A stretch of DNA of 64,000 bases from a candidate division KSB1 bacterium (GTDB lineage Bacteria > Zhuqueibacterota > Zhuqueibacteria > JANLFK01 > Oleimicrobiaceae), in NCBI GenBank assembly GCA_024655945.1, contig JANLFK010000002.1:178610-242609 (forward strand), in the 5' to 3' direction. The notes beneath the pieces were generated by a model. It ran no database searches and had not been told where the DNA came from. It saw only the letters and a list, made by a program, of their open reading frames with translations. Shown piece by piece: positions 34,327 through 46,374 of this stretch. The number at the start of each line of letters is the position of its first letter. Within the stretch, counting starts at the first letter, position 1. Made by a program: the position numbers and the translations under genes.

Positions 34327-37300
34327 TCAGCGGTCAACAACCGGGAATGCGACGCGGAACTCCGTGCCTTTGCCGTTGTCCACCAGCTCCACCGAGCCCT
34401 CCAGCTGCCCGGCCAGCGTGTTGACCAGCTGCAGTCCCAGCGAGTCGGTGTTACGAAAGTCGATGTCCTTCGGGAAGCCAATGCCGTCGTCAGCCACGCG
34501 CAAAACATAGCGGCCGTTCTCGCGGTGCAAGCCAACGGTCACCAGACCTCCCCGGCCATCCGGGAAAGCATGGCGCAGGCTGTTGGTGATGAGCTCGTTG
34601 GCGATCAAACCGCAAGGGATGGCCGTGTCCACCCCCAGGTAGATGTCCTCCACATCCACTTGCAGCTCCACCCCGTCTGCCTTGACCCGATAGGTCTGGA
34701 AAAGCTGCGAGGCCAGCCGCCGCACATAGTCGGCAAAGCCCACGCGCGCCAAGTTGCCGGATTGGTACAGGCTCTCGTGAATGAGGGCCATGGAGCGCAC
34801 CCGGTTCTGGCACTCCTGGAACACCTCCAGGGCCTGCGGGTCGCTCAGGTAGCCTGCCTGCAGGCGCAGCATGCTGGAGATGACCTGCATGTTGTTCTTC
34901 ACGCGGTGGTGGATCTCCTTGAGCAGCACCGTCTTCTCCTGCAGGGCGGCCTTCACCTGATCCTCGGCGCGTCGCCGCTGGATGATGCCAGCTAACACGC
35001 CCGCCACCGCCCGCAAGAACTCCAGCTCCTGTCCTTCACATGCGTGCCCTTCCTGCATGTAGAAATTGAGCACGCCAAGGACAGTTTCGCCTGAGATGAT
35101 GGGGACGCAGCAGTGGCCATGGGGCGTCATCCCTTCGTAGCTGACCTCGCGGCGGTCGTCTAAACGGTCGGCGATGACCACGGCGGCCTGCTCGGCAGCG
35201 CGCCCGCACAGGCAGCGCCCAAAAGGCACGCGGCTGCAGGCGGCCAGCAACGGCGCACTCAGCCCCATGTGCGCCTTCATCTCCAGCGACCCCTCGCCAG
35301 GCTCGGCCAGGAAAACGGCACCCTTGGCCTCCACGCCCAGCCATGGCACCTTGGCCACAATCGCCAAGGCCTGCTGCAGCAGCTCTTCTAACGGCGCGGG
35401 CCACAGCGACAGGGTGAGAAGTTCATTCAGCGCGGCCATGGTCTGGTAGCCGCGCCTGAGCTCCTGTTGCAACTTCTTCCGCTCGGTCACCTCGCGGGCA
35501 ATGCCCTGCACGGCATAGGGCTTGCCATCGCGCAAGATGAGCGACGAGGTGATCTCGAGGTCCACATAGGTGCCGTCTTTGCGCCGCACCCGGAACTCGG
35601 TCGTCGAGCGCTGGGCGCCCGTTTCCACGATCTCCTGCAGCGTCTTGTTGGCCAGGGCCAACTGCTCGGGATCGAGCACGTCGGCGAAGGACAGACGGGC
35701 CACCTCCTTGGGCTCGTAGCCGAAGAGCCTGAGCGTGGAGGGGTTGGCGTCGAGGAATCTCCCCTCAAAGTCGTGCAGATACACACAGTCCATGGAGCGG
35801 TCGAACAGGGCGCGGTAGCGCTCCTCGCTCTCGCGCAGGCGCGCCTCCATAGCTTTGCGCTCGCGGATGTCGCGCACAATGCCGATGGCATGCCACGCTC
35901 CCTTGAGCTGCACGGCAGAGAGCGACAACTCGATGGGCACCGTGGTGCCATCCTTGCGCAGGGCTTCCAGCTCCATGGTCCTGCCCACCGCTGCGCCGCT
36001 GCCGGTCTCGCGAAACCGCGCAAAGGCAGCGGCGTGCCTGTCTCGCAGCTCGCGGGGCACCAGCAGGGCATGCAGGTTGCGGCCGGTCATCTCGTCTGCG
36101 TCATAGCCGAAGATGCGCGTGGCTGCTTGATTCCACAGGGTCACGTTGCCGTCCTGGTCAAGCATCACCACGCCGTCGAGGGCAGCCTCGACCAAGGCGC
36201 GCACCTGCTCCTGCTGCTCGCGCAGGTGTTGTTCCGCCCGCACGCGCGCGGTCACGTCGCGGAAGCTCCACACGCGCCCCACCACTTCCTGCCCTATGCG
36301 CTGCGGCCGGGAGTAGCGCTCGAACACCCTGCCATCTTTGAAGTGCAGCACATCAAAACTCTCGGCCTCCGGGTCGCTGTACAGCTCGCGCACCTTGCGC
36401 AGAAACTCCTCGGGCTCCTGCAACTGGTCGAGGACAAAGGCCAGGAGCTGGTCGTCATCGCGGGTGGCGGCCACCTCCTTGGGAATGCTCCACATGTCCC
36501 AAAATCTCTGGTTGTAGCTCTGCACCTTCCCTTGCCGGTCCACCACCAGGATGCCGTCGGCGGTGGCCTCTAAGGTGGCATGCAGGAGGGAGAGCGCATC
36601 CCTCAGCTCATGCTCTTGCCGCTTCTTTTCGCTGACGTCGCGGATGATGCCGCCCACCACCTGCTGGCCGGCTATGGTCACCGGAAACTTGGTCGTTTCG
36701 AAGATTCTGTCGCCGACCACTTCTTCATTGACCACCGGGCCGCCGTTGGCGATGGCCTGCAGGTCAGAGGCGCGGCAGTGCCCGGCCGGCTCCTTGGGCA
36801 TCAGCTCAAAGTCGGTCTTGCCAATGACCTGCTCAGGCGGCAGGCCAAAAAACTCTGCCATTGCCGCATTCACCATAGCGTAGCGGAAGTCGCTGTCCTT
36901 GAGGAAGACCATGTCGGTGGTGCCGTTGACGAAGGCATTGTAGCGGGCCTCGCTGTCGCGCAGGCGTTGTTCGGCTTCTTTCCGTTCGGTGATGTCGCGC
37001 GCCACGCCCTCCACGGCAATGAGGTTACCTTGCGCATCGCGAATGCCCACGTTGCGCTGCTCGGTCCAGATGATGCGCCCGTCTTTGCGCACCCAGCGCA
37101 GCACGATGGGCCCGCTGTCCACTTGGCCCTGCAAGTACTTCTCCAGCAGTGGCCGGTCCTCAGGATGGACAAGCTTTAGCCCAAGGTCCGGGTCGGCATA
37201 GTGCTCCTCTGGTGTGTAGCCGGTGATGAGGGTAGCGGCGGGGCTGACGTAGGTGAAGCCACGCTGCGGCACAAAGTCGTAGCGGTAGATGATGTCCTGA

Positions 37301-40300
37301 GCGTTTTCTGCCAGGCGCCGATAGCGCTCCTCGCTCTGCCGCAGGGCTTCGGCAGCCTCCTTGCGCTCGGTGATGTCCTGGGCGGCTCCGTAGATGCGCG
37401 TCACCCTGCCGGCCTCGGCATCGAATTTCGGGATGGCATAGTCGCGCAGCCAGCGTACCTGCCCTTCGCGCGTCACAAAGCGGAACTCGCACGTGTCTGC
37501 CTGCCCTTGCTGCACCTTCTTCGCATGGGCCAGGGCGGCAGGGACGTCCTCCGCATAGACCATGGTCAGCCAGCCGCCGCGCTGGTCGATCTCCTCCATA
37601 GTGTAGCCGAAAGCGCGCACGAAAGAGTTGGTGAGCCATTCGCCCCACATGGTGCCGTCTTCTTCCACGCGGAAGGCGTAGGCAAAGTCGGAAATCATCT
37701 GCGAGATGTGCCGGTAACGCTCCTCGCTGTCGCGCAGGGCACGTTCGGCCTGGCGCCGCGCGCTGATGTCCCTCACCACGACCAGGTCCGCCGGCTTGCC
37801 CTCGTAGGTGATGAGTCCTGCGTTCAGCTCCACCTCGTGCCGCCCGCCCGTCCTATCGAGCAATAGGGTTTCGAAGAGCGACGGCACCGACTCACCGCGC
37901 ATGCGGCGTTGGTAGCGCTCGGCCACCGCCGGAAGCTGCTCAGGTGCCACATACTTGGAGAACGGCGTATTGAGCAGCTCTTCCACGGTGCCGCCCCACA
38001 TGGCGGCAACAGCCGGGTTGGCATACTTGACGAGGCCCTCCTGGATGAGGACGATGCCGTCGGTGAGCCGCTCGACAAGGTGGAGGTACTTCCCTTCGCT
38101 CTCCCGTTTGGCGCGCTCGCTTTCCAAGAGCTCGGTGACATCGCGCGAGATGCCCACCAGGCCAACGACACGGCCCTCCTTATCGCGGATGGGCACCTTG
38201 GTTTCGGAGCGCCACAGCACCTTGCCGTCGCGCGTGGGCGTAGGTCCCACCCGACCGACGAGCGGCTGGCCGGTGCGCATGATACGCTGCTCCTCCGCAA
38301 AGGAGCGCTGGGCATCGTCAGGCGGGAAAAAGTCAAAGTCTGTCTTGCCCACGGCTTCACGGGGGTGGCCGACGCCCAGCACCTCGACACACGCCTTGTT
38401 CAGCCGCACAAAGCGCGACTCCGTGTCCTTGAAAAAGACCCAGTCCGGCACGTTGTCCATGAGCGCGTAGAGCAGGTCACGCTCGCGCACCAGGTCCAGT
38501 TCTGCCTGGTGGCGGTCGGTGACGTCCTCCACGAAGGCCAACGTCGCCGGGCGCCCTTCCCACATGAAACTGACCGCATTGAACTCCACCCAACGCACCT
38601 GACCTTGCCGGGTGATGACCCGCGTGCGGCCAAAGCCAGGAGTCGTCTCGCCCTCGAGCCGCCTGCGGTACTGCGCCAGCGTCCTTTCTCGGTCCTCTGG
38701 ATGGATGAGCTGCACCAGGCGCATGCCCACGATCTCCTCCGGGGCATAGCCGGTGACCTGGCTGATCCTGGCATTCGCATAGACGATCGCGTCTTCCTGC
38801 ACGACGACGATGGCCTCGTGGGCGTTCTCCACCAGCAGGCGGGAGTGCTCTTCTGCGGTCTGGCGGAGGGCAAGCTCTTGCTTAAAGTCACACACATCAT
38901 GCCCGACGCCGAGGAAAGCTTTCTTTCCGTTCCAGGTGGCAGGCAGCAGTCTGAACTCCAAACTCTTCGCCTTGCCATTGAGCTGGCGTTCCAGCTCGAT
39001 GCGGTCGAGCTGCGGCAGGCGCGCACGCCCCTTGCCACGCGCACTCTGTGAGAGGCATGCCTGCCGCTCTTCGTTGAGGAGCTCGTTGTTGCCGAGCAAA
39101 GCCAGGGCGGCGGGGTTGGCCTCCAGCACTTTGCCGCGCTCGTCCAGGACCACCATGGGGAGGGTGTTCTCCAGGAAGAGGGCGGTGAAACGCTCCCCAT
39201 AGTCCTTTCGCTCCTTGGCCAACGCCTCCCGGTCCGCGGACAGCCGCAGCGCCGCAATCGCCGCACCGATGTCGGCAGCAAGCTCGGCCAGCAGCTCGCT
39301 CTCGGCCGGGTCGAATGCCTCTGCCTCCTGGGCGTAGACGTTGAGCGCGCCGAACACCTGCCCCTGGACCAGAATGGGGATGGCAGCGGAGGAGCCATAG
39401 CCGCGGCGCAGTGCCTCCTTCCGCCACGGCGCAAAGCGCGGGTCGGTGGCGATGTTCGTGCACACCACCGGTTTGCCGCTGCGAATGGCAGTGCCGGCGG
39501 CACCCTGGCCGCGCGGCCTGTCCGCCCAGGTCAGGCGCAGGCCCTCAAGATAGCCCTCTTCGTAGCCGGCCTGTGCCACCGGCCGAACTCTCTTGGTACG
39601 GTCCCGCTCTGCCACCCCCACCCATGCCAAGCGATAACCGCCCACAGTGACCAGCAGGGTACACATGCGCTGCAGCAGCTCCTGCTCGTCCTGCATGGCC
39701 AGGCGTGCCTTGCTTGCGCGGCGCAACACGCGCAGAGCGCGGTTCACGCGCCGCAGCCGCTCGGCAGCGTGCCGTTGTCGCGTGATGTCCTCCAGAAAGC
39801 CGCTCACCGCCACTATGTGGCCGCCCGCGTCCCGCACAGGAACGGCCTCCTCCCTGATCCACCTCGGGCTGCCGTCCTTGCCGATGATGCGGTACTCGCA
39901 CTGGAAGCCGCTCTGACCGCGTAGGCGCCGCTGCTCTTGGACGCGAGCGCGGTCGGCAGGGTGGATCAGCCGCCACCACAGCTCTGGATCGGCGGTGAAT
40001 TCCCGGCTCGGGTGGTCGGTCACCTCCTCGATGCGCCGCGAGACAAACAGGAAGCTGAGATGCTCGTCAGGCAGCGCGCTGTAGACGACCACCGGCAGGG
40101 TCTCGCTCACCTGGCGGTAGCGCTCTTCGCTTTCGCGCAACTCCTGTTCGGAACGCTTGCGCTCCGAGATGTCACGCACGTGCATGACCACCAAGCTCTT
40201 GCCGTTCAACGAGACCTTGGACAGGGAGAGCTCCACTGGCACTGGCTCGTCGCTGGCGCGCAGGGCGGTCAGTTCCACCACCCCGGCCTCTTGCGGTTTT

Positions 40301-41277
40301 TCCGCAAAGCAGTTGCGCACCAATTTGAACCATTTCTCGCGAAACAGGCCGTCCAGCTTCTTGGCGAGCATCTCCTGGCGGCTGCGCCCGAACAAGGCCT
40401 CGGCGGCAGGATTGAACACCTGCACCAGGCCGTCTCGGTCCACGGCAATCATCGCATCGCGCGTGGAGTTGATGATGGTGCTGAGCATCACCTCTTTGCG
40501 CCAGATGGCCTCTTGGGCTTCCTTGCGCTCGCTCAGGTCGCGGATGGTGGCGCTGAAAAAGGTGCGTCCACCCACAGTCCAGCAGGCCAGCGAGTGCTCG
40601 GCCGGGAATTCGCTGCCGTCCTTGCGCAGACCCACCGACTCGTTGCTCATGCCCAGGACCGCCTGCCGGTGCACGGCCGCCTTTTCCCGGAAGCGCGCGC
40701 TGAAGTGCGCCCGCAACCGCTCGGGCATGAGCACGGTGAGCGGTCGCCCCACCAATTCGGACATGGTGTAGCCGAACACCCTCGTGGCGGTCTGGTTGCC
40801 GAAGATGATGTTCCCCTGCTCGTCGGCGATAAGGACCGCGTCGTCGGCGCTGTCCACTACTGCGCGGAAGCGCTGTTCGGATTCCCGCAGGATCTGCTCA
40901 AGTTTATGCCGATGCAGGGCCATCTCCACGGTGGCGCGCACTTCGCGCTCGTCGAAGGGCTTGAGGATGTAGCCGAAGGGCTGCGCCTGCTTGGCCCGCT
41001 CCAGCGTCGCATCATCCGAATGGGCGGTGAGAAAGACCACCGGTATGCCGCAACGGCCGGAGAGCTGCGCGGCAGTCTGGATGCCGTCCAGCTCGCCCCT
41101 CAGGCCGATGTCCATGAGGACAAGGTCTGGCCTCTCCTGCTCCACCGCGGCCAGGGCCGCCTTTCCGGTCGCTACCCGGCCGGTGACCCGGTAGCCGAGC
41201 TTCTCCAGGAGCTGCGCCAAATCGGCGGCCACCAGGCTTTCGTCCTCAACAATCAGAATCCGCTGTTTCTGTTCCAT
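34327..41277 (-). CDS. Giant receiver-(PAS)13-(GAF)2-HisKA_2 histidine kinase (2316 aa)
   Basis: Largest gene in the window. From the ATG at 41277 (aggaaaggggaaa upstream) it encodes an N-terminal receiver ([20 protein letters not shown], Asp in [14 protein letters not shown], Lys in YILKPFDE), PAS1-3, GAF1 ([20 protein letters not shown] type), PAS4-13, GAF2 ([20 protein letters not shown]), then HisKA_2 with [18 protein letters not shown] (His near 2126) and HATPase ([28 protein letters not shown]). Almost every PAS is joined by the standard [15 protein letters not shown] coiled linker. No TM helix seen. All catalytic motifs are intact, so it should be active despite its size. A receiver at the input end suggests control by another kinase in the island. 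Confidence 0.88.
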   Translation of the reverse strand: MEQKQRILIVEDESLVAADLAQLLEKLGYRVTGRVATGKAALAAVEQERPDLVLMDIGLRGELDGIQTAAQLSGRCGIPVVFLTAHSDDATLERAKQAQPFGYILKPFDEREVRATVEMALHRHKLEQILRESEQRFRAVVDSADDAVLIADEQGNIIFGNQTATRVFGYTMSELVGRPLTVLMPERLRAHFSARFREKAAVHRQAVLGMSNESVGLRKDGSEFPAEHSLACWTVGGRTFFSATIRDLSERKEAQEAIWRKEVMLSTIINSTRDAMIAVDRDGLVQVFNPAAEALFGRSRQEMLAKKLDGLFREKWFKLVRNCFAEKPQEAGVVELTALRASDEPVPVELSLSKVSLNGKSLVVMHVRDISERKRSEQELRESEERYRQVSETLPVVVYSALPDEHLSFLFVSRRIEEVTDHPSREFTADPELWWRLIHPADRARVQEQRRLRGQSGFQCEYRIIGKDGSPRWIREEAVPVRDAGGHIVAVSGFLEDITRQRHAAERLRRVNRALRVLRRASKARLAMQDEQELLQRMCTLLVTVGGYRLAWVGVAERDRTKRVRPVAQAGYEEGYLEGLRLTWADRPRGQGAAGTAIRSGKPVVCTNIATDPRFAPWRKEALRRGYGSSAAIPILVQGQVFGALNVYAQEAEAFDPAESELLAELAADIGAAIAALRLSADREALAKERKDYGERFTALFLENTLPMVVLDERGKVLEANPAALALLGNNELLNEERQACLSQSARGKGRARLPQLDRIELERQLNGKAKSLEFRLLPATWNGKKAFLGVGHDVCDFKQELALRQTAEEHSRLLVENAHEAIVVVQEDAIVYANARISQVTGYAPEEIVGMRLVQLIHPEDRERTLAQYRRRLEGETTPGFGRTRVITRQGQVRWVEFNAVSFMWEGRPATLAFVEDVTDRHQAELDLVRERDLLYALMDNVPDWVFFKDTESRFVRLNKACVEVLGVGHPREAVGKTDFDFFPPDDAQRSFAEEQRIMRTGQPLVGRVGPTPTRDGKVLWRSETKVPIRDKEGRVVGLVGISRDVTELLESERAKRESEGKYLHLVERLTDGIVLIQEGLVKYANPAVAAMWGGTVEELLNTPFSKYVAPEQLPAVAERYQRRMRGESVPSLFETLLLDRTGGRHEVELNAGLITYEGKPADLVVVRDISARRQAERALRDSEERYRHISQMISDFAYAFRVEEDGTMWGEWLTNSFVRAFGYTMEEIDQRGGWLTMVYAEDVPAALAHAKKVQQGQADTCEFRFVTREGQVRWLRDYAIPKFDAEAGRVTRIYGAAQDITERKEAAEALRQSEERYRRLAENAQDIIYRYDFVPQRGFTYVSPAATLITGYTPEEHYADPDLGLKLVHPEDRPLLEKYLQGQVDSGPIVLRWVRKDGRIIWTEQRNVGIRDAQGNLIAVEGVARDITERKEAEQRLRDSEARYNAFVNGTTDMVFLKDSDFRYAMVNAAMAEFFGLPPEQVIGKTDFELMPKEPAGHCRASDLQAIANGGPVVNEEVVGDRIFETTKFPVTIAGQQVVGGIIRDVSEKKRQEHELRDALSLLHATLEATADGILVVDRQGKVQSYNQRFWDMWSIPKEVAATRDDDQLLAFVLDQLQEPEEFLRKVRELYSDPEAESFDVLHFKDGRVFERYSRPQRIGQEVVGRVWSFRDVTARVRAEQHLREQQEQVRALVEAALDGVVMLDQDGNVTLWNQAATRIFGYDADEMTGRNLHALLVPRELRDRHAAAFARFRETGSGAAVGRTMELEALRKDGTTVPIELSLSAVQLKGAWHAIGIVRDIRERKAMEARLRESEERYRALFDRSMDCVYLHDFEGRFLDANPSTLRLFGYEPKEVARLSFADVLDPEQLALANKTLQEIVETGAQRSTTEFRVRRKDGTYVDLEITSSLILRDGKPYAVQGIAREVTERKKLQQELRRGYQTMAALNELLTLSLWPAPLEELLQQALAIVAKVPWLGVEAKGAVFLAEPGEGSLEMKAHMGLSAPLLAACSRVPFGRCLCGRAAEQAAVVIADRLDDRREVSYEGMTPHGHCCVPIISGETVLGVLNFYMQEGHACEGQELEFLRAVAGVLAGIIQRRRAEDQVKAALQEKTVLLKEIHHRVKNNMQVISSMLRLQAGYLSDPQALEVFQECQNRVRSMALIHESLYQSGNLARVGFADYVRRLASQLFQTYRVKADGVELQVDVEDIYLGVDTAIPCGLIANELITNSLRHAFPDGRGGLVTVGLHRENGRYVLRVADDGIGFPKDIDFRNTDSLGLQLVNTLAGQLEGSVELVDNGKGTEFRVAFPVVDR

Positions 41278-41326
41278 TTTCCCCTTTCCTCGCGTTGCGG
41301 TGCCATAGGAGGGCAGCCACGCTGGC

Positions 41327-44300
41327 TCACGCCGATTCGGCGCCGAAAGTGATGCGGAACTCTGTCCCTTGCCCGTTGGAGATGAGCTCCACTTCACCCT
41401 CCAACTGCGTAGTCAGAGTGTTGACCAATTGCAACCCCAATGATGGGCTGTCGCGAAAGTCCACGTCCTTGGGGAAGCCGACACCATCGTCCTTGACGCT
41501 GAGCACATAGGTGTCGTCGGTGCGCTGCAGACTCACCGTGATCTGCCCGCTCCTGCCGTTCGGGAAAGCATGCTTCAGCGCATTGGAGACCAGCTCGTTG
41601 ACGATGAGCCCGCAGGGGATGCCTACGTCCACGCCAAGACGGACGTCGCTTACCTCGAGGTTCAGCGTGATGTCGGAGCGGCCGCTGTAGGAGCGGAAAA
41701 GATGGCTGGTCAGGTTGCGGAGATAGTCGGCAAAGTCGATGCGCGCCAAATCTTGCGACTGGTACAGCTTCTCGTGGATGAGGGCCATGGACTTGACCCG
41801 ATTCTGGCTCTCCTGAAAGAGCTCAAGGGCGCGCGCGTCGTCGATGTAGCCGGCTTGCAGGCGGAGCATGGAGGAGATGACCTGCATGTTGTTTTTCACG
41901 CGGTGGTGAATTTCCTTGAGCAGCACCTCCTTTTCCTCGAGCGAAGTCGTGAGCTTGGCCATGGCGCGATTGCGTTCGGTGACATCGATGGCCATCTCGA
42001 ACCGCACTCTCCGCCCGTCCGGCCAGCGAATGACCCGGTCCACCAGGTGGTAGTCTCTGTCGACGATGGGATTGTGGTAGTCCCACTCGTAGGGCTCGCC
42101 GTCCAGTTCACGAATGCGCCCGTTGGTGCAGAACGGGCAAGGAGCATCGAGCCCCTGGAGCTCTCGGTAGCACGTACCGCCCACCAGAGGCTTGCCAAAG
42201 GGGCGCTCCAGGGCGCCATTGGCAAACAGAATTTCGTGGGTGTCCATGTCCACCACGTAGATGGGCTCGCTAATGCTCTCCATGACCGACAGCAGTTGCT
42301 CGCGCTCAGCGCGCACGGCCATTTCCGCTCGCTTGCGCTCGGCAACCTCGGTGCTCAGCGCGCGATTCACTTTGCGCAGCTCGGCAGTGCGCTGCGCCAC
42401 CCGCATCTCGAGCTCGGCATTTTGCCGCCGCACGGCACTGGTGCGCCACTGCACTGCACCCATGCCGATGGCCACACACGCCACTGTCGCAGCAAGTTTG
42501 AACCACCACCTCATCCAAAACGGCGGCACCACTTCGACGGCCAGGCCCTCTGCAGGCTCACTCCACACCCCGTCCCCATTGGCCGCCTTGACCTTGAACT
42601 GGTACTTGCCGGGAGGCAGATTGGTATAGGTGGCAAAACGCCTGGTGCCCACATAGTTCCAATCTCGGTCAAAACCGTCCATTTTGTAGGCGTAGGTGAT
42701 GCGCGCCGGGCAAATGGAGTGCAAGCCGACGAACTCGAAGGTGAGCACGCGGTCGGCGTAGGAGAGGCGCAGCGAGGTAACCTCGCCGATGGCGCGCGGC
42801 AACAGGACACGGCCGTTCACCGGTTCACCGATGGGCACCGGCTGGTTGAAGAGCCGAAAACCGGTGAGCACCACTGCCGGTGGCACTGGGTCGTCGTGCA
42901 TCGCCTCGGGGTGGAAAGCGTTGAATCCCTCTACGCCGCCAAAGTACATGGTGCCGTCGCGGCCCAGCAGGTAGGCGCCGGCGTTGAACTCGTTGCTCTG
43001 CAGGCCATCGGCCACGCCATAGGTGCGGAAACTGCCGGTGGCCGGGTCGAAGCGCGACAGGCCCGCATTGGTGCTCAGCCAGAGTCGGCCTTGGCGGTCG
43101 GCCAGTATCCCGTAGACCACATTGTTGGCAAGCCCTTCTGCCTCAGTGTACACGGTGCAGCGACCGGTTGCCGGATCTAAACGGTTGAGGCCGCCGCCAA
43201 AGGTGCCGAGCCAGACGACCCCTCGCGCGTCCTGGTACACGGCAGTGACGTAATCGGTGCTCAGACTGTACGGGTCGTCCTCCTGGCGCAGATAGCGGCG
43301 GCAGCGCCCAGTGTGCGGGTCGAACAGGTTCAGCCCGGCGCTGGTGGCTATCCACAACCTGCCCGAGTCGGCTGCACAGATGTCCAGCACCTGGTTGCCG
43401 CTCAGGGTCGTCGAATCGTTTGGCTCGCTGCTGAAGCGAGCAAAGGCATTGTGGCGGTGGTCATAGCGCGCTAGGCCTTGTACCGTGCCCACCCAAAGCG
43501 CGCCCTCCCGGTCGCAGTGCAAGGCCCTGATAAAGTCGCTTGGCAAGGCGCGGGGATTCTCCTGGCTGCCACGGTAGCGGGTCAGGCGCCCGGTGGCGCG
43601 GTCCAGGCGCGCCAAGCCGCCGCCATAGGTTCCTATCCACAGGCCGCCGGTAGAATCCCCTGCCAGTGCGAAGACTCGTCTGCCGGTGGTGGCGCTGAAG
43701 CGCGTCGTGTCCAGAACGTAGGAGGTGAAGACGAACTTGCAGCCCGCACTGCGGCGCAAGCGGGATAGGCCGTTGTCGGTGCCGACCCACAGGTCGCCAT
43801 GGCGATCCTCCAAAAAGGCGCGCACGGAGTTGTCGCAGAGCGAATTGGGGTCGTCCGGATCGTGTCGGTACAGGGGGAACTTGCTGAGGTGAACCTTATA
43901 GGCGCTGACCCCGCTCATGGTGCCTACCCAGAGCACGCCGTTGCGGTCCTCAAGCAAGCTCCACACCACGTCGCTGCGCAGACTGTGGGGGTCAGCGGGG
44001 TTGTAGGCGAAGCGAGTGGCCCTGCCGGTGGCCGGCTCGTATTTGACCAGGCCGCCGCCTCGCGTGCCATACCACACGTTGCCCTGCGCATCCTCCAACA
44101 CCGTCCACAGCCGTTCACCCGGAATGCCAGGGTGGGCACGCGCCCTGCCGATGTGGTGGATGAACACGCCGCGCTCTGGGTCAAACTCCTCAAGGCCTCC
44201 GTCCGTGGCCAGCCAGAGGGTGCCCCTGCTGCCCTGGCAGATACCGCGCACATAGTCGTCGATCAGGCTTTTCGGGTCGCGCGGGTCGTGGCGGTACTGC

Positions 44301-45127
44301 CGGAAGCGGCCCTCCGCACGCTCAAACAGGTTGAGGCCAGCGCCGTCAGTGCCGACCCACAGGCGACCGGAGCGATCCTCGTACACGCAGCGCACAAAAG
44401 CACTGCTCAGCGAGGTGGGGTCGCCTTCCTTGGGGCGGTAGCGGACAAAGGTGCCGTCGGACCGGTCAAAGCGGTTCAGGCCGCCATCTAAGATGGCCAC
44501 CCAAAGGACGCCCTCGTGGTCCACGCACAGGCCGGCGACATTGTAGCTGCTCAGGCTGGTGCTGTCCTGAGGGTCGGGCAAATAGGTGCGGAATTGCTCG
44601 CTGGCAGGGTCGTAGTAGCTCAATCCGCCGCCATAGGCACCGACCCACAGGCCGCCCTGGGGATCTGCGCACAGCGCGTAGATGTTGATCAGCGGGTTGA
44701 CACGCGCAGCGCCGGCTCTGCGCGGATCGGAACGAAACACGCGAATCGTGTAGCCATCGTAGCGGTTCAGCCCGTCCTCGGTGCCGAACCAGAGGTAGCC
44801 CTTGCTATCCTGGGCGATGCAGTAGACCATGCTCTGCGACAGCCCCTCGGCAACCGTCAGGTGCGTGAATCCCCGCGGCTCCACCTGAGCCAGGGCAGTG
44901 CCTGCCAAAGCGAGGGCGGCAACAAGTGCGGCCAGCCAGGCTGGTAGCCCAGGTATTCTTGCCGGGCCTCGGCGTTCCCCATTGTTGTTGTCCCGCCCCC
45001 AGGCCCTCGTGCACCCCGGCAATTGCCTGGTCAGGCAGTGCACACGGGCGTTTCCTTCGCCCTTTCTGGCAAAGCTCCTTTGCCGTTCATTGCCTAGCAG
45101 GTTCTTCCTGGAATTGACCGTTTCCAT
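41327..45127 (-). CDS. Beta-propeller (Reg_prop/Y_Y_Y) transmembrane histidine kinase, PAS-HisKA_2
   Basis: About 1266 aa from the ATG at 45127 (ggaggcggaag upstream); the signal peptide [20 protein letters not shown] lies near residue 60, so a later start is possible. After it come repeated periplasmic two-component propeller blades ([32 protein letters not shown] and about a dozen G.LWVGT..GGL repeats), a Y_Y_Y domain ([40 protein letters not shown]), one TM ([19 protein letters not shown]), a coiled coil, and a PAS with a Cys cluster ([15 protein letters not shown]). HisKA_2 (His near 1076) and HATPase end the protein. Such propeller sensors in Bacteroidetes sense carbohydrates but normally end in HisKA plus receiver-AraC; here the output is HisKA_2 only. 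Confidence 0.88.
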   Translation of the reverse strand: METVNSRKNLLGNERQRSFARKGEGNARVHCLTRQLPGCTRAWGRDNNNGERRGPARIPGLPAWLAALVAALALAGTALAQVEPRGFTHLTVAEGLSQSMVYCIAQDSKGYLWFGTEDGLNRYDGYTIRVFRSDPRRAGAARVNPLINIYALCADPQGGLWVGAYGGGLSYYDPASEQFRTYLPDPQDSTSLSSYNVAGLCVDHEGVLWVAILDGGLNRFDRSDGTFVRYRPKEGDPTSLSSAFVRCVYEDRSGRLWVGTDGAGLNLFERAEGRFRQYRHDPRDPKSLIDDYVRGICQGSRGTLWLATDGGLEEFDPERGVFIHHIGRARAHPGIPGERLWTVLEDAQGNVWYGTRGGGLVKYEPATGRATRFAYNPADPHSLRSDVVWSLLEDRNGVLWVGTMSGVSAYKVHLSKFPLYRHDPDDPNSLCDNSVRAFLEDRHGDLWVGTDNGLSRLRRSAGCKFVFTSYVLDTTRFSATTGRRVFALAGDSTGGLWIGTYGGGLARLDRATGRLTRYRGSQENPRALPSDFIRALHCDREGALWVGTVQGLARYDHRHNAFARFSSEPNDSTTLSGNQVLDICAADSGRLWIATSAGLNLFDPHTGRCRRYLRQEDDPYSLSTDYVTAVYQDARGVVWLGTFGGGLNRLDPATGRCTVYTEAEGLANNVVYGILADRQGRLWLSTNAGLSRFDPATGSFRTYGVADGLQSNEFNAGAYLLGRDGTMYFGGVEGFNAFHPEAMHDDPVPPAVVLTGFRLFNQPVPIGEPVNGRVLLPRAIGEVTSLRLSYADRVLTFEFVGLHSICPARITYAYKMDGFDRDWNYVGTRRFATYTNLPPGKYQFKVKAANGDGVWSEPAEGLAVEVVPPFWMRWWFKLAATVACVAIGMGAVQWRTSAVRRQNAELEMRVAQRTAELRKVNRALSTEVAERKRAEMAVRAEREQLLSVMESISEPIYVVDMDTHEILFANGALERPFGKPLVGGTCYRELQGLDAPCPFCTNGRIRELDGEPYEWDYHNPIVDRDYHLVDRVIRWPDGRRVRFEMAIDVTERNRAMAKLTTSLEEKEVLLKEIHHRVKNNMQVISSMLRLQAGYIDDARALELFQESQNRVKSMALIHEKLYQSQDLARIDFADYLRNLTSHLFRSYSGRSDITLNLEVSDVRLGVDVGIPCGLIVNELVSNALKHAFPNGRSGQITVSLQRTDDTYVLSVKDDGVGFPKDVDFRDSPSLGLQLVNTLTTQLEGEVELISNGQGTEFRITFGAESA

Positions 45128-45284
45128 CTTCCGCCTCCACAACCTCCACCCACGGTGCAGTCCCGCCCGGTGACGTAGCGGGCTCCGGCACCCGGTCACA
45201 CGTCTCCGCCTCCCGAAAGGCAATGGTGAAACGGGCTCCCTCCTCGCTGCTCTGCACGATCATGCTCCCTTCCACTCGCTCTGC
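45087..45284 (-). pseudogene. Remnant of a histidine kinase 3' end
   Basis: Directly after an in-frame TGA (45285-45287) the frame reads AERVEGSMIVQSSEEGARFT IAFREAE, which matches the last strand-helix-strand of a HATPase domain (compare GEIIVQSSEGRGTTVAVLL at the end of the kinase at 55728). Nothing upstream in the 100 bases to 45390 continues the kinase fold, and the reading then runs on without homology and into the start of the propeller kinase gene. I interpret it as the decayed end of a kinase gene that once lay here. Confidence 0.45.
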
Positions 45285-45390
45285 TCATCGCCCGCCGCAC
45301 GTCTATGGAAAGGCTGGCCGGCAGGGCGCAGGCCACATGCTACCATTCCGCTCATCCTCGTTCCCTTGCTACTCGCTCGCCGTGCTCCCT

Positions 45391-45855
45391 TCAGGCAGCG
45401 GCGGCCTGGTGCTGCCGGGTCGTGGCGAAACGCTTCGTGGCGCAAGGTGCCGGGGGGCATGCCAGGCGCAGGTCGGCGCTGGCGGTGAACAAGCACCTGG
45501 CCGCCGCGGCCACCGCCTGCCGAACGCGGGCGGCGTCCTCCGGGCAGGCCACCTCCACCAGAAGAAGCGGACCGCTGCCTTCCCCGCTCAGCTGCTGCAC
45601 CGCAAGCTCCACCCGCAGGGTATCGAAGGGCGGATGCAGCACCAGATGCGGCACATCTCCCAGCATGCGCTCGGCGATGGAATCCACCAGACAGGGCGTC
45701 ATGGCCACCAATAGGGCGTGGCCGTTCACCTTGTTCAACGACCGCCTGAGCTCCAGGGCATCCACAAAGCGCATGATGTCCCGTATGCAGATAACCACTT
45801 GCCCCTGCTCGGCGGCATTTTCCGCTGCGACCTTCACCTTGCCTTCTCTCTTCAT
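45391..45855 (-). CDS. Unknown 154-aa protein co-transcribed with a response regulator
   Basis: I do not recognise this family. The ATG overlaps the stop of the upstream response regulator by four bases, which argues that it is translated. The middle reads VVICIRDIMRFVDALELRRS, NGHALLVAMTPCLVDSIAER and HLVLHPPFDTLRVELAVQQL, an alternating beta/alpha pattern with a HPPFD turn where a receiver has KPFD. It could therefore be a decayed receiver-like domain without phospho-acceptor Asp or Lys, but that is a guess. The C-terminus is Ala/Arg-rich with three Cys. A decayed kinase remnant follows. Confidence 0.55.
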   Translation of the reverse strand: MKREGKVKVAAENAAEQGQVVICIRDIMRFVDALELRRSLNKVNGHALLVAMTPCLVDSIAERMLGDVPHLVLHPPFDTLRVELAVQQLSGEGSGPLLLVEVACPEDAARVRQAVAAAARCLFTASADLRLACPPAPCATKRFATTRQHQAAAA

Positions 45856-46364
45856 GCCTTGACCTTTCTTTTTCCCCCTCGCCTTCGAGCAGCGCCCTTG
45901 ACGCGCGAGAGTGATGAGCGGCCGGCGGCGTGCTGCCCCTGGTCAGCCGGTCGTGCGCCCTGCAATGAGCCGCCCCTCACCAGGCAGCATAGTCCCAACT
46001 GCTGTGCCGACTTGCGCAGGTAGCTGCTGGCGCCGAGGCGATAGCTTTCCACCAGGTCCTCCTCTGAGTGCGAAGAGGTCAGGACCACCACCGGTATGTC
46101 CCTGGTGCGCTCGTTCGCCTGCAGGCAGCGCAACACCTCCATGCCGCCCATGTCCGGCAGACCCAAGTCCAAGAGCACCATCTCTGGCTTGTAGCTCAGG
46201 TCGCGACCGCCGAACTGCCCGGTGCCGAAGAGGTACTGCAACGCCTCTGTCCCAGTCCGCACCGTGACGATGTCGCCTTCGACATATGCCTGGCGGAGCA
46301 GACGCACGGTGAGTCTCCGGTCGTCCGGATCGTCCTCCACCAGGAGGATATAGGGCTTTGCCAT
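45852..46364 (-). CDS. Single-domain response regulator (Rcp1-like) with altered C-terminus
   Basis: 170 aa from the ATG at 46364, preceded by gggaggagaca. Receiver: ILLVEDDPDDRRLTVRLLRQ, Asp66 in MVLLDLGLPDMGGMEVL, VVVLTSSHSEEDLVESYRLG, switch Lys118 in SSYLRKSAQQLGLC. As in the receiver at 23764, the residues between the lysine and QLGL (normally PVDFxxFxxAV) are missing. After this point the sequence is a 45-residue Arg/Gly/Gln-rich tail without homology. It is coupled by ATGA to the unknown 154-aa gene. The shared deletion suggests both regulators descend from one unusual ancestor. Confidence 0.82.
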   Translation of the reverse strand: MAKPYILLVEDDPDDRRLTVRLLRQAYVEGDIVTVRTGTEALQYLFGTGQFGGRDLSYKPEMVLLDLGLPDMGGMEVLRCLQANERTRDIPVVVLTSSHSEEDLVESYRLGASSYLRKSAQQLGLCCLVRGGSLQGARPADQGQHAAGRSSLSRVKGAARRRGGKRKVKA

Positions 46365-46374
46365 TGTCTCCTCC

